From positions 372,001 through 436,000 of the forward strand of contig NZ_JACFXU010000013.1 of NCBI RefSeq assembly GCF_014077625.1: 64,000 nt of DNA, read 5' to 3'. The notes under the pieces were generated by a model that searched no databases, was not told the origin of the DNA, and saw only the letters and a list, made by a program, of their open reading frames with translations. Position numbers and translations under genes: made by a program. The stretch is from Sediminihaliea albiluteola (lineage in GTDB: Bacteria > Pseudomonadota > Gammaproteobacteria > Pseudomonadales > Halieaceae). Below, piece after piece: positions 1 to 9,138 of the stretch; the first letter of the stretch is position 1; every line of letters begins with the position of its first letter.

Positions 1-51
1 ATGGCCTTGTCCCGCTAAGAACTCAGCTCAGCTAAGTGTCAGGTGCTCTTG

Positions 52-1158
52 ATGGACCCTTTGAGCCAAGGGGTGTTGGGCGCCTCTCTGCCGGCATCTA
101 TGAGCAAGCCTGGCAATACAGTAGCAGCATTATTACTGGGCTTTTTGGCCGGTATGGCAGCCGATCTGGATGTGCTAATCCGCTCCGCTGAAGACCCTCT
201 GCTTTTTCTTGAGTATCACCGGCAATTTACCCACTCACTGATATTTATTCCTATTGGCGGCCTGCTGTGTGCATTGGTGTTGCACCCTTTGATCGGGCGT
301 CGACGGGGCCTGAGCTTTGCACGCAGCTTGCTGTTTTGCAGCTTGGGCTACGCTACCCACGCTGTGCTCGATGCCTGCACCACCTATGGCACCATGTTGC
401 TGTGGCCCTTTAGTAGCGATCGTATTGCCTGGAATACGATATCGATTATCGATCCACTCTTTACCTTGCCGCTGCTGCTACTGATCGCTGCTGCAGCGAT
501 ACGCGCACAGCCACGCTTAGCGCAGTTAGCCCTGGTCTGGGCCTTGGGCTACATGAGTCTGGGCTTGTGGCAGCGCAATAGTGCGCTGGACTTAGGGCAT
601 CAGCTCGCTGCGGCGCGAGGTCACCAGGTGCAACGACTGGAGGCCAAGCCCAGCTTTGGCAATATCCTGCTGTGGAAGGTGGTCTACCAAACAGAGGATC
701 GCTTCTACGTGGATGCAGTGCGCAGTGGCCTGAGTCCGCGAGTTTATCCCGGTGATTCTATCGCTCGCTTAGATCTAGAGCGCGATCTGCCCTGGCTGGA
801 TGCCACTTCCCAGCAGGCGACAGATATCGCGCGCTTTACTTGGTTTAGCAATGGTTATGTGGCCTTAGACCCCGACCGCCCGCAGCGCGTTATTGATATC
901 CGTTACTCCATGTTGCCTAACGAGCTGCAGGCCTTGTGGAGCATTGAGTTAGATCCCTCAGCAAGCAGTGATCAGCACGTCGCTTATCGCACTCACCGGC
1001 AGGCTGGCAGGGACAGTTTTGCTGACTTATGGTCTATGCTCACTGGCGCCGCGGAGTCTCTGCCACTGCAGAGTTTGGCCGAGCAAGCAGCCCAGCGCTC
1101 GGTGCCAGCGGTAGACCAACTGCGACTAGATCAGAGTAGGGCTTCAGCTAAGTATTGA
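52..1158 (+). CDS. Membrane-bound metal-dependent hydrolase-like protein (DUF457/YdjM family)
   Basis: The N-terminal half is a run of hydrophobic helices carrying the family's conserved polar signatures: an Asp pair in GMAADLDVL, a His in RQFTHSLIF and a His/Asp pair in THAVLDACTTYG. These probably bind metal in or at the inner membrane. The C-terminal ~200 residues are soluble and less conserved. ATG at 52 is preferred because AGGTG lies 6-7 nt upstream; GTG at 43 is an alternative. The gene converges on the aminotransferase downstream. YdjM-type proteins are often called hydrolases, but no activity can be assigned to this one. Confidence 0.8.
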   Translation: MDPLSQGVLGASLPASMSKPGNTVAALLLGFLAGMAADLDVLIRSAEDPLLFLEYHRQFTHSLIFIPIGGLLCALVLHPLIGRRRGLSFARSLLFCSLGYATHAVLDACTTYGTMLLWPFSSDRIAWNTISIIDPLFTLPLLLLIAAAAIRAQPRLAQLALVWALGYMSLGLWQRNSALDLGHQLAAARGHQVQRLEAKPSFGNILLWKVVYQTEDRFYVDAVRSGLSPRVYPGDSIARLDLERDLPWLDATSQQATDIARFTWFSNGYVALDPDRPQRVIDIRYSMLPNELQALWSIELDPSASSDQHVAYRTHRQAGRDSFADLWSMLTGAAESLPLQSLAEQAAQRSVPAVDQLRLDQSRASAKY

Positions 1159-1225
1159 GCGAAGAGTAGGCCATCATGGGGAAGGTTGATAGTAGTGGCC
1201 ACTAGACTGATCTAGGTGGAGAGCA

Positions 1226-1251
1226 GCGCGCTGTGATCAATTACAGCGCGC
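1226..1251. terminator. GC-rich hairpin between convergent genes
   Basis: GCGCGCTGT (1226-1234) and ACAGCGCGC (1243-1251) form a 9-bp stem with an 8-nt loop, midway between two convergent genes. There is no clear U tract on either side, so its role as a terminator is inferred from position. Confidence 0.4.
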
Positions 1252-1285
1252 GCTGGCATGTGGATGGGAATGGCTAGGAGGCCGT

Positions 1286-2470
1286 TTAGCCCTTAGCGTA
1301 GATCGCTTTGGCGGCTGCTTGAGCGAGGCCGGTGCGGATCTTAGCGCCCTGATCATGTAGCACAGACTCTAGTGCTGCCAGGCAGATTAGGACATGGCGC
1401 GCGCTACTGCTGTGCCCCATCAGGCCGATGCGCCAAGTTTTACCAGCCAGTGCACCTAAGCCCGCGCCGATTTCCAAATCAAACTCATTGAGTAGCGCGC
1501 TGCGTACTGCGGCATCATCTACACCCTCGGGAATGCGCACCGAGTTCAGTTGCGGCAGGCGATGAGCCGCATCAACCGCCATTTCTAAGCCCATAGCCTC
1601 AAGGCCTGCCACGAGTGCTTGATGGTTGAGTTGGTGACGCGCCCAAGCGGCTTCGAGGCCTTCTTCTTTGAGCATTAATAAGGATTCATGCAGGGCGTAA
1701 AGCGCATTGACAGGAGCGGTGTGGTGGTAGGCACGCTTTGATTCACCGCCCCAGTAGCCCATTACCAACTGCATATCGAGAAACCAGCTCTGGACTGGGT
1801 GTTTGCGCTGTTTAATACGCTCGACAGCGGCCGGGCTGAAAGTGACCGGTGATATGCCCGGTACACAGGACAGACATTTCTGGGTGCCAGAGTACAGCGC
1901 ATCGGCGCCCCAGGCGTCGACACGAAGCTCCATGCCGCCCAGAGAGGTGACGGTATCGACAATGCTCAGGGCATTGTGCTGCTTGGCCAAGGCGCAGAGC
2001 GCAGCCACATCGCTGTAGACTCCAGTAGAGGTTTCAGCGTGCACGAAAGCCAGTAAGTTGGCCTCGGGGTGTCGCTCAAAGGCCGCGGCAACTTTGTCGA
2101 CACTCACAGGTTTTCCCCATTCGTCCTCAACCACCACGGCGTTTGCGCCACAGCGTTTGACGTTTTCTATCATGCGTCCGCCAAATACCCCGTTGCTGCA
2201 CACAATCACCGTATCGCCAGGGGACAGCAAATTGACGAAACAGGCTTCCATACCGGCGGAGCCGGGTGCTGAGACTGGCAAGGTGAGGGCGTTGTCGCTT
2301 TGAAAGGCGTACTGTAAAAGGCTCTTGATATCGTCCATCAAGGACACAAACAGCGGGTCCAGGTGGCCGATCGTCGGCCGAGAAAGTGCCGCCAGTACAC
2401 GGGCTGGGACATCCGAGGGACCGGGGCCCATCAGGGTGCGCTGGGGTGGGAAAAAACTGCTGCTGGTCAT
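1286..2470 (-). CDS. Class V aminotransferase, alanine/serine-glyoxylate aminotransferase-like
   Basis: 394 aa, the normal length for the family. It has the N-terminal GPGPSDVP motif typical of alanine-glyoxylate and serine-glyoxylate aminotransferases, the SAPGSAGMEA cofactor region, an Asp in SIVDTVTSLGG, and the PLP Schiff-base lysine K198 in SGTQKCL. It probably transfers an amino group from alanine or serine to glyoxylate in the cytoplasm. A GAGGCG sequence lies upstream of the ATG. Its stop lies 37 bases from the start of nothing else in the same direction; ppdK, on the same strand, ends 38 nt upstream of it, so the two could be cotranscribed. The exact amino donor cannot be told from sequence. 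Confidence 0.87.
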   Translation of the reverse strand: MTSSSFFPPQRTLMGPGPSDVPARVLAALSRPTIGHLDPLFVSLMDDIKSLLQYAFQSDNALTLPVSAPGSAGMEACFVNLLSPGDTVIVCSNGVFGGRMIENVKRCGANAVVVEDEWGKPVSVDKVAAAFERHPEANLLAFVHAETSTGVYSDVAALCALAKQHNALSIVDTVTSLGGMELRVDAWGADALYSGTQKCLSCVPGISPVTFSPAAVERIKQRKHPVQSWFLDMQLVMGYWGGESKRAYHHTAPVNALYALHESLLMLKEEGLEAAWARHQLNHQALVAGLEAMGLEMAVDAAHRLPQLNSVRIPEGVDDAAVRSALLNEFDLEIGAGLGALAGKTWRIGLMGHSSSARHVLICLAALESVLHDQGAKIRTGLAQAAAKAIYAKG

Positions 2471-2507
2471 GGGGCGCCTCTAAGTCGGTTAAAGCGTGGA
2501 GCTGGGC

Positions 2508-5114
2508 TTAGTTGCCCAGCTCGTGTTTGACCTTGGCTTGTGCCGCGGCAATGCGGGCAACAGGCACTCGGAAGGGGCTGCAGGACACGTAATCCAAGCC
2601 CAGGTCGTGACAGAACTGAATTGAACGCGGGTCACCGCCGTGTTCACCGCAGATGCCGTACTTAATACTAGGGTTGCGAGCGCGACTTTCGTCGACAGCC
2701 ATTTCCATTAAGCGGCCTACAGCCCGTTGGTCGAGAGACACAAAGGGGTCAGATTCGATCAATTTTTTCTCCAGATATTGCGGGATAAACTTGCCTGCGT
2801 CATCCCGTGAGAAGCCGTAGGTCATCTGGGTCAGGTCATTGGTGCCAAAGCTCATGAATTCCACTTCGCTAGCCAAGCGGTCGGCGCCAAGTGTTGCCCG
2901 AGGCGTTTCCATCATGGTGCCAATACGGTAGGGCACAGAGACGTGCTTCTCTTTCAGTACCGCTTGAATGCCGCGGTCAATGATTTCACTGATCAAGCGA
3001 ATTTCGCGAACGTTGACGACCAGTGGGATCATGATTTCAGGCAGTGGCTTGTAGCCCTCTTCGATTGCATCGACTGCTGCGCTGATAATGGCTTTGACTT
3101 GCATTTCGGTAATTTCTGGGTACACCACCGAGAGCCGGCAGCCGCGGAAACCGAGCATTGGGTTGACCTCGGCCAATCCTTCGGTGATTTCACGGATTTT
3201 GCTCGCGGGCTTTCCGATGCGCTTAGCTAGGGCTGCCATCTCATCATCATTGTGCGGCAGGAATTCGTGCAGAGGTGGGTCTAGCAGGCGCACGGTGACC
3301 GGCAGGCCATCCATCACTTTAAACAGGGCCAGCATGTCATCATGCTGGAAGGTCAGCAGTTGATTGAGGTAGCCCTGACGCTCTTCCTTAGTCTCAGACA
3401 GAATCATGGCGCGCATCACGTCAATGCGCTCGGCCTCAAAGAACATATGTTCGGTGCGGCACAAGCCAATACCCTCGGCGCCTAGCTCCAGTGCTTTGGC
3501 TGCATCCTCTGGGGTTTCGGCATTAGCGCGCACTTTTAGACGGCGGTGCTTGTCCGCCCAAGAGAGCAGAGTCTGGAAGTCGTCGCTGGAGCTGGCTTCT
3601 TTTTTCGGGATATCGCCGAGCATGACATCACCGGCTGTGCCATCGAGAGTGATGATATCGCCGCGCTTAACAACGGTACCTTCCTTGGTGGTTGCCGTGC
3701 CGGCGGCATAATCAATTTTCAGCGCACTGCAGCCGGTAATGGCGCAGACACCCATGCCGCGAGCAACGACAGCGGCGTGTGATGTCATGCCGCCCAGTTC
3801 AGTGAGAATACCGGCGGCGACCTTCATGCCGTGGATGTCTTCCGGGGTGGTTTCGCGGCGCACCAAGATGACGCTGTGTCCTTGGGCGGCAACCTCTACC
3901 GCTTCCTCGGCGGAGAACACCACTTTGCCAGTGGCACCGCCGGGGCTGGCGGGCAGGCCGGTAGCAACGATGTTGGTTTTTTCTGCAGGGTCGACCATCG
4001 GGTGTAGGAAAGCTTCAACGTGCTCGGGGGAGACACGCATCAAGGCTTCGCTCTCGGTGATCAAGCCTTCGCGGACCATTTCGACAGCGATTTTTACCGA
4101 TGCACGGCCGGTGCGTTTACCACTGCGTGTTTGCAGCATGTAAAAGCGTCCTTCCTGGACTGTAAACTCCAAGTCCTGCATATCGCGGTAGTGCTTTTCC
4201 AGTAGGGCTTGGGTTTTGTACAGCTCCTCGTACACCTGTGGTTGGCGCACCTTGAGTTCCGATACCGGTAAAGGGGTGCGGATGCCTGCAACAACATCTT
4301 CGCCGGCAGCGTTGAATAGGAACTCGCCAAAAAATTGCGCTTCACCGGTAGAGGGGTTGCGGGTAAAGGCGACACCAGAACCTGAGTCTTCACCGAAGTT
4401 ACCAAACACCATCGCCTGAACGGTAACAGCGGTGCCCAGGGTTTCTGGGATGTTGTTCATTTCGCGATAGACATAAGCGCGGGGGGTGTGCCAAGACATG
4501 AACACGGCTTCGATAGCCATTTTGAGCTGTACGAAGGGGTCTTCAGGGAAGTCCACGAGGGTTTTATAAATGCGGATGATTTCCTGCCAGTCCTCGGCGC
4601 TCATCTCCGTGTCGAGTGTCTTGCCGTGGGCTGCTTTGTATTTTTCAATTTCGTGTTCAAATTGCTCGCCGCCGGCCTCCATGACCACATCGGCAAACAT
4701 TTGGATAAAGCGGCGGTAGCTGTCGTAAGCAAAGCGCGGATTGCCGGTTTTCTTTGCTAGGCCGGCGGCGATCTCGTCGTTTAAGCCTAAGTTCAGCACG
4801 GTGTTCATCATGCCGGGCATCGACACTGCAGCACCTGAGCGGACTGAGAACAGCAGTGGGTTTTCTGGGTCACCAAAGCGGGCGCCCATTTCCTTTTCCA
4901 CCAGGTCCAGCGCCACACGATATTCCTGTTCAAGCAGCGGTGGCAGTTTGTTGCCCGATTCAAAAAACTCGCGACAGGTGGGGGTAGTGATAATAAAGCC
5001 GTAGGGCACCGGTAAACCCAAGCTGGTCATTTCACAGAGGTTGGCACCTTTACCACCGAGTAGATCGCGGTCGTCTTTACTGCCTTCGTTGAACAAGTAC
5101 ACTCGTTTAGCCAT
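2508..5114 (-). CDS. ppdK: Pyruvate, phosphate dikinase
   Basis: 868 aa enzyme interconverting pyruvate, ATP and phosphate with phosphoenolpyruvate, AMP and pyrophosphate. The N-terminal nucleotide-binding domain has LLGGKGANLCEM. The swivelling domain carries the phosphorylated His446 in GGMTSHAAVVARGMG. The C-terminal TIM barrel has GAEGIGLCRTEHMF, FGTNDLTQMTYG and a catalytic Cys region CGEHGGDP. I chose the ATG at 5114, giving MAKRVYLF, because GGAG lies 5 nt upstream; the open frame extends seven codons further without a better ribosome site. Two HexR-like palindromes lie upstream, which suits a central-carbon enzyme. Confidence 0.96.
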   Translation of the reverse strand: MAKRVYLFNEGSKDDRDLLGGKGANLCEMTSLGLPVPYGFIITTPTCREFFESGNKLPPLLEQEYRVALDLVEKEMGARFGDPENPLLFSVRSGAAVSMPGMMNTVLNLGLNDEIAAGLAKKTGNPRFAYDSYRRFIQMFADVVMEAGGEQFEHEIEKYKAAHGKTLDTEMSAEDWQEIIRIYKTLVDFPEDPFVQLKMAIEAVFMSWHTPRAYVYREMNNIPETLGTAVTVQAMVFGNFGEDSGSGVAFTRNPSTGEAQFFGEFLFNAAGEDVVAGIRTPLPVSELKVRQPQVYEELYKTQALLEKHYRDMQDLEFTVQEGRFYMLQTRSGKRTGRASVKIAVEMVREGLITESEALMRVSPEHVEAFLHPMVDPAEKTNIVATGLPASPGGATGKVVFSAEEAVEVAAQGHSVILVRRETTPEDIHGMKVAAGILTELGGMTSHAAVVARGMGVCAITGCSALKIDYAAGTATTKEGTVVKRGDIITLDGTAGDVMLGDIPKKEASSSDDFQTLLSWADKHRRLKVRANAETPEDAAKALELGAEGIGLCRTEHMFFEAERIDVMRAMILSETKEERQGYLNQLLTFQHDDMLALFKVMDGLPVTVRLLDPPLHEFLPHNDDEMAALAKRIGKPASKIREITEGLAEVNPMLGFRGCRLSVVYPEITEMQVKAIISAAVDAIEEGYKPLPEIMIPLVVNVREIRLISEIIDRGIQAVLKEKHVSVPYRIGTMMETPRATLGADRLASEVEFMSFGTNDLTQMTYGFSRDDAGKFIPQYLEKKLIESDPFVSLDQRAVGRLMEMAVDESRARNPSIKYGICGEHGGDPRSIQFCHDLGLDYVSCSPFRVPVARIAAAQAKVKHELGN

Positions 5115-5223
5115 GGAATCTCCAAGTAGTGACACGGTCGTATTTCAATCGCCGCGAGTATATAGAGTTACGGCCTTTGGCGGGAGCACTGGCGTGATAA
5201 AAAAGGTTGTAATATCAACAACT

Positions 5224-5301
5224 TGTAGTATCACTACACGCTAGCCGGCGATACGGCGTGAATCTAGCCCACCGTATCGCCAAATTTGTAGAATTACTAC
5301 A
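5224..5301. promoter_or_regulatory. Two HexR-like palindromes upstream of ppdK
   Basis: TGTAGTATCACTACA (5224-5238) fits the HexR consensus TGTARTNNNAYTACA exactly, and TGTAGAATTACTACA (5287-5301) differs at one position. Their start-to-start distance is 63 bp, about six helical turns. A weaker dyad, GTTGTAATATCAACAAC, sits at 5206-5222. HexR is a known sugar-phosphate-responsive regulator of central carbon genes in gammaproteobacteria. Assignment here rests on motif similarity alone. Confidence 0.55.
5247..5281. repeat. 10-bp inverted repeat between the HexR-like boxes
   Basis: GGCGATACGG (5247-5256) and CCGTATCGCC (5272-5281) are perfect inverted repeats around a 15-nt loop, lying between the two HexR-like boxes in the LLM oxidoreductase-ppdK gap. 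There is no U tract. It could be a leader hairpin or a weak attenuator between the two same-strand genes. Confidence 0.45.
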
Positions 5302-5307
5302 CTTTGC

Positions 5308-6192
5308 TCAGCGACTTTCGAGTATCTCGCAGAGCCGGTCGATTTCAGAGAGATCGGCTGTGGCGGGTACTAGGAATAATTCTTCGCAACCTGCTGCTTC
5401 AGCATTATCCAAAGCTTCGCGCAGGGCCTCAGCATTGCTGCGCGTGACTGATTGGGCCATGGCTTTGGCAATCTCTGGCCCCGCGATGTCTAAGTAATTG
5501 TAGACGTAATCATAAAGGCGAGATTGAGCATCATCTGCTAGTGAATACCAGAAGCCGCCCATCCGGTAGGGTTTCTCGCTGCGCCCAGCTTCCTGCCATG
5601 CTCTATCGGCAGTGGCAAAGGCATTGGCCAGCTCATGCTTTTCACCATTGCCCGACCAGGCGTAGAGGCCGTCTGCCCATTTGGCACATCGGGCGATACT
5701 TTTGGGGCCCAAAGCGCCGGCCAGTATTTTCGGTCCACCTGGCTGAGTGGGCGTTGGGCCGATAGAGCCGGCGCCACTAATAACCTCTTCTCCAGCCCAG
5801 ACTTGGCGCATCGTTTTGACTTGATCGTCCATGCGTTGATAGCGGCCCTTCATGCTCTGTCCCATGGCTTGGTAGTCTTGGGCGCGACCGCCGTAGCCGA
5901 CGCAGATTTGCTCCATGCGGCCTCCCGATAGGATATCCATGGTTGCGACTTCTTTGGCAACGCCAACGGCACTGTGCATAGGCAGCACGTAGAGTGTCGG
6001 AGTTATCTTTACTCGGCTGGTAGCAATGGCAGCTGCCGACAGTAGGGCGCGCATATCATAAGTTGGGCCATGGACGCGCTCACCACAGGACAGGCTGTGA
6101 AAAGGGCCTTCATCGACGCGCTTAAACCACGCCAGGTAGTCCTCGCGGTTCAGGCCGGCTTTCATATACGGTAGGCAAATTCCGATCTTCAT
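5308..6192 (-). CDS. LLM-class flavin-dependent oxidoreductase
   Basis: 294 aa luciferase-like TIM-barrel protein. It begins MKIGICLPY and shows the family pattern VKITPTLYVLPMHSAVGVAKEVATMDILSGGR-type core, followed by GYGGRAQDYQAMG and GPKILAGALGPKSIARCAKWADG. Members reduce or monooxygenate substrates using FMN or F420. The substrate is unknown. It lies 193 nt upstream of ppdK on the same strand, separated by the regulatory region described above. AAGGAA precedes the ATG by about 9 nt. Confidence 0.83.
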   Translation of the reverse strand: MKIGICLPYMKAGLNREDYLAWFKRVDEGPFHSLSCGERVHGPTYDMRALLSAAAIATSRVKITPTLYVLPMHSAVGVAKEVATMDILSGGRMEQICVGYGGRAQDYQAMGQSMKGRYQRMDDQVKTMRQVWAGEEVISGAGSIGPTPTQPGGPKILAGALGPKSIARCAKWADGLYAWSGNGEKHELANAFATADRAWQEAGRSEKPYRMGGFWYSLADDAQSRLYDYVYNYLDIAGPEIAKAMAQSVTRSNAEALREALDNAEAAGCEELFLVPATADLSEIDRLCEILESR

Positions 6193-6445
6193 AGGCTGTA
6201 GTTCCTTAGACTTATAGTGATGGACAGCCGTTAATTATGGCCTAGCCTGAAGACTTCTGCGCCGCTAGCTGTACAGATTGGTATACCAGTTGCTGAAGCT
6301 CTGATTCACTCTGAGTATTAGCCCTGCTGAACTTGTCGCACAAGCGCCGCTCTGCTTAGCCATTCCGTTTGGCTTGGGCTCAGATCAGCTTATTGTGGCA
6401 ATGGTTTTAGGGCGTGACACTGTGGCTGAGTTACACTAGCAGCTA

Positions 6446-7147
6446 ATGAAAATAACTTATCCTAGCCAATGCCTCTTTTTACTGCTCTTGCTGTTGGCAC
6501 TAGCTGTCAGTGGCTGCACTGAAACCCCCATGCGGCTCAGTGCACAGAGTCAGCAAGCTATTAATTTTAGTGGTGACTGGGAACTGAACTACGCCCAGAG
6601 TGACCAGCTGCAAGCGCGGCTTAACAGCACGTTTCGTGAGCTGCGGAAAAAGGCTGAGCGCAGTCGGCCGCCAGTCAGTGATAGGGCTGGGCCGCAAATT
6701 AACTTAGCTACATCGAGCCATGATGCTGACTCGCTGATTGCTTTGGCGCGGATGGCAGATCTGATTACCCAGTCGCCACTTCTGCATATCAAACAAGATG
6801 AGCAGGGTATTTTAGTTAAACGGGAAGCTAATTTTGCGCTTGACTGTCAGTTTGTGGGAGAACAGGCCTACCGCCTCGATTCAGCGCTAGGCCGTGAGCG
6901 CTGCGGCTGGCTGGGACATCAGTTGGCTTTTACTTTGCTGCTACCGGAGGGCTTGAGTATTCGGCATCTGCTGACCTTAAGCAGCGATCGCCAGCAATTG
7001 AATATTGCCACTACCCTTGTTTCAGACCAAGTATCGATGCCCTTTACTTTAAATAGAGTTTATCAGCGCTTTGATCCAGGCAGTCGCGGTTATCACTGTA
7101 AAATGACCCTGACTAAAGGCCGAGTTTGTAGCACGGAGTCACAATGA
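6446..7147 (+). CDS. Uncharacterized lipoprotein
   Basis: 233 aa. A hydrophobic signal segment ends in a lipobox-like LALAVSGC near residues 18-25, so the mature protein is probably lipid-anchored in the envelope. I do not recognise a domain. The body contains WELNYAQSDQLQARL and two Cys residues (FALDCQF and GRERCGW) that could form a disulfide. Its last 4 bases overlap the next lipoprotein gene (ATGA), so the two are very likely translated together and may act as a pair. Confidence 0.68.
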   Translation: MKITYPSQCLFLLLLLLALAVSGCTETPMRLSAQSQQAINFSGDWELNYAQSDQLQARLNSTFRELRKKAERSRPPVSDRAGPQINLATSSHDADSLIALARMADLITQSPLLHIKQDEQGILVKREANFALDCQFVGEQAYRLDSALGRERCGWLGHQLAFTLLLPEGLSIRHLLTLSSDRQQLNIATTLVSDQVSMPFTLNRVYQRFDPGSRGYHCKMTLTKGRVCSTESQ

Positions 7148-8283
7148 AGTACTTAGTGTTGCTGGTCTTGCCTTTATTGTTAATAGCCTGCGCTAGTGAG
7201 CCTGAGCCTTTAGCTCAGCAAGCGCTTGCTGACAGCGCTTGGCCCATGCCAGTGGGCGAGGTGCAATTGCACTTAAGGCAGAGTTTGGCTGAAGAGACTG
7301 CGCTGGATATCTCGCTCGTGGTTTTTGATCCCGGCTTGCCGGAGGCTGTGACTGTGCAGGGTACTCGGGGGCTGTTTCCGCTAATCCGTAAAGCTGAAGC
7401 GCGTTATTTACCCGTGCTACTTCGACAGACCCTGATGGATACCGGCGCCTGGGGGGTGATCAGAGTGCTGCCAGAGCCCGACCCCTCGGCGCAGTTGCAA
7501 ATTACTGCCACTATATTGCACTCCGATGGCGAGCATCTGCTGTTGCAACTGGAAGCGGTGGACGCAAGTGGGCGGCAGTGGCTAAACCGCAGCTATTACG
7601 ATCGAGCTGAAGATGCTGACTACCCGGTCGCTGAGGGCGCTGATCCTTTTGCTGATCTCTATCGCCAGATCGCCAACGATTTGCTGGCGCAACTCGAAGC
7701 ACTTGAGCACAGTGCCCTAGTGGCGCTGCGGCACACGGCTATGCTGCGTTACGCCGCGACTTTGTCAGAGGAGGCTTTTGGTGGGTATCTGACTAGGACA
7801 GAGGCGGGCTACTATCAGCTTCTGCGCCTGCCCGCTGCAGATGACCCAATGTTGCTGCGGGTACAGCGTATACGCAATCATGAGCATCTGTTCATTGATA
7901 CTGTCGACGAACAGTATTTGGACTTATTTGAAACGATGCGTCCTACCTACAATCTGTGGCGGCAATATGGTCGTGAGCAAGCTCAGTATATGCGGGATTA
8001 CCAGCAGCGTTTGTTGGAGCGGGACAGAGCCGGTCGCAGGGGCTCTTTTGCGGCGCTGCAGCAGAGTTACAACGCTTTCAAATGGAGCAAAATCCAACAA
8101 CAGGACTTGCAAGAGTTGGCTCAGGGCTTTAACAATGAAGTGACCCCCACGGTCTTAGAGGCAAGTGGTCGGGTGTTTCGACTTAATGGCAGTCTACAGT
8201 CCCAATATGATGAGTGGCGCGCAATTTTACGGCAAATTTTTTCACTGGAAACGGGGCAGAGCAGGGGCCAAGATAAGCTGTGA
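7144..8283 (+). CDS. Uncharacterized lipoprotein
   Basis: 379 aa with a short signal peptide and lipobox LLLIACA, so a predicted lipoprotein. The first half (residues ~40-190) resembles a small mixed alpha/beta envelope domain with the phrase LLQLEAVDASGRQWLNRSYYDRAED, suggestive of a peptidoglycan- or outer-membrane-assembly accessory fold. The second half is charged and helical, rich in QQ and RD. No named family can be assigned with confidence. Its start overlaps the stop of the preceding lipoprotein gene. Confidence 0.68.
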   Translation: MKYLVLLVLPLLLIACASEPEPLAQQALADSAWPMPVGEVQLHLRQSLAEETALDISLVVFDPGLPEAVTVQGTRGLFPLIRKAEARYLPVLLRQTLMDTGAWGVIRVLPEPDPSAQLQITATILHSDGEHLLLQLEAVDASGRQWLNRSYYDRAEDADYPVAEGADPFADLYRQIANDLLAQLEALEHSALVALRHTAMLRYAATLSEEAFGGYLTRTEAGYYQLLRLPAADDPMLLRVQRIRNHEHLFIDTVDEQYLDLFETMRPTYNLWRQYGREQAQYMRDYQQRLLERDRAGRRGSFAALQQSYNAFKWSKIQQQDLQELAQGFNNEVTPTVLEASGRVFRLNGSLQSQYDEWRAILRQIFSLETGQSRGQDKL

Positions 8284-8337
8284 TGATCGCGGTACTATCT
8301 CATAATATATTGCCCAAGTTGGCAGAGGCTTTTAATC

Positions 8338-9108
8338 ATGGCAGATGATACACGCAGTGATAGTTCGGACACGCTGTTCGATTCCCTGATGCGCCTCAGT
8401 GGTCAAGTGGCAGGGGGGACTTTAGAGCTGGCGCGTAATACTGCCACTCTGACAGCGATTTTCGGTGAGACCTGGTTGCGCAACACCTTGCTCAATAGCT
8501 TGGAGCCCGAACGTTTAGAGGCTATGGCAGAAGCGGGGCATTTTCTGCGAGATGCTCGTGAAACTGCGGGTTTGTCACTCAAAGACTTGTCTGAAAGCCT
8601 CGGCTTGTCTGATAAGGAGGTGCTGGAGGAGGTCGAGTCCGGTGATAAGATTATGCCACTGGAGCTGGTGCTGCGCAGTGCTTCGCTGCTGGCCCGCCAC
8701 GACCCGATACCTTTCCTGTTGAAGTTTCTGCGTACCTATAACCCGCAGTTGGAAAAAACCCTAGAAAGTTGGGGCATGATGGCGCTGCCTAAACACTATG
8801 AGCGAGAGCGGCGCTTTACCAATCTGTATCGCAAGCACGATGTCCTGCGTGATTTTAGCGACGATGAGTTCCAGCGTTTTATAGATTACATGGAGAGTTC
8901 TTCAAATTTAGTACTGGATGTGATGACTCGGGAAAAAGAAGCCAATACAGTGCAGCGGCGCAGCCCGGCAGCAGCCAAAACTAAAAGCAACACGAAGAGC
9001 AAAACCAAAGCCAAGGCCAAAGCTAAAACAAAGACTCAGCGCAGTACATCCGCTGGGAAAAAAACCAAGCAGCAGCGCAATAAAGCGCGCAGCAGTGATA
9101 AGGAATAG
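8338..9108 (+). CDS. XRE-type helix-turn-helix protein with lysine/alanine/threonine-rich tail
   Basis: 256 aa. Residues ~75-125 form a Cro/C1-type HTH (LRDARETAGLSLKDLSESLG, then EVLEEVESGDKIMP). The centre is helical. The last ~45 residues are almost entirely Lys, Ala, Thr, Ser and Arg (KTKAKAKAKTKT), like the histone-H1-like tails of AlgP-type DNA-binding proteins. The protein is probably a nucleoid-binding or transcriptional regulator. It sits between the lipoprotein pair and rlmKL; no target operator is evident. Tail length probably varies between strains because of its repetitive codons. Confidence 0.75.
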   Translation: MADDTRSDSSDTLFDSLMRLSGQVAGGTLELARNTATLTAIFGETWLRNTLLNSLEPERLEAMAEAGHFLRDARETAGLSLKDLSESLGLSDKEVLEEVESGDKIMPLELVLRSASLLARHDPIPFLLKFLRTYNPQLEKTLESWGMMALPKHYERERRFTNLYRKHDVLRDFSDDEFQRFIDYMESSSNLVLDVMTREKEANTVQRRSPAAAKTKSNTKSKTKAKAKAKTKTQRSTSAGKKTKQQRNKARSSDKE

Positions 9109-9138
9109 TATGAGATCCACAACTAGGTTTTGCAGTTT

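Noticed and set aside
2943-5004. Several 80-130-codon antisense frames opposite ppdK
   Set aside because: They are shadows of a highly conserved long gene; no ribosome sites or recognisable domains.
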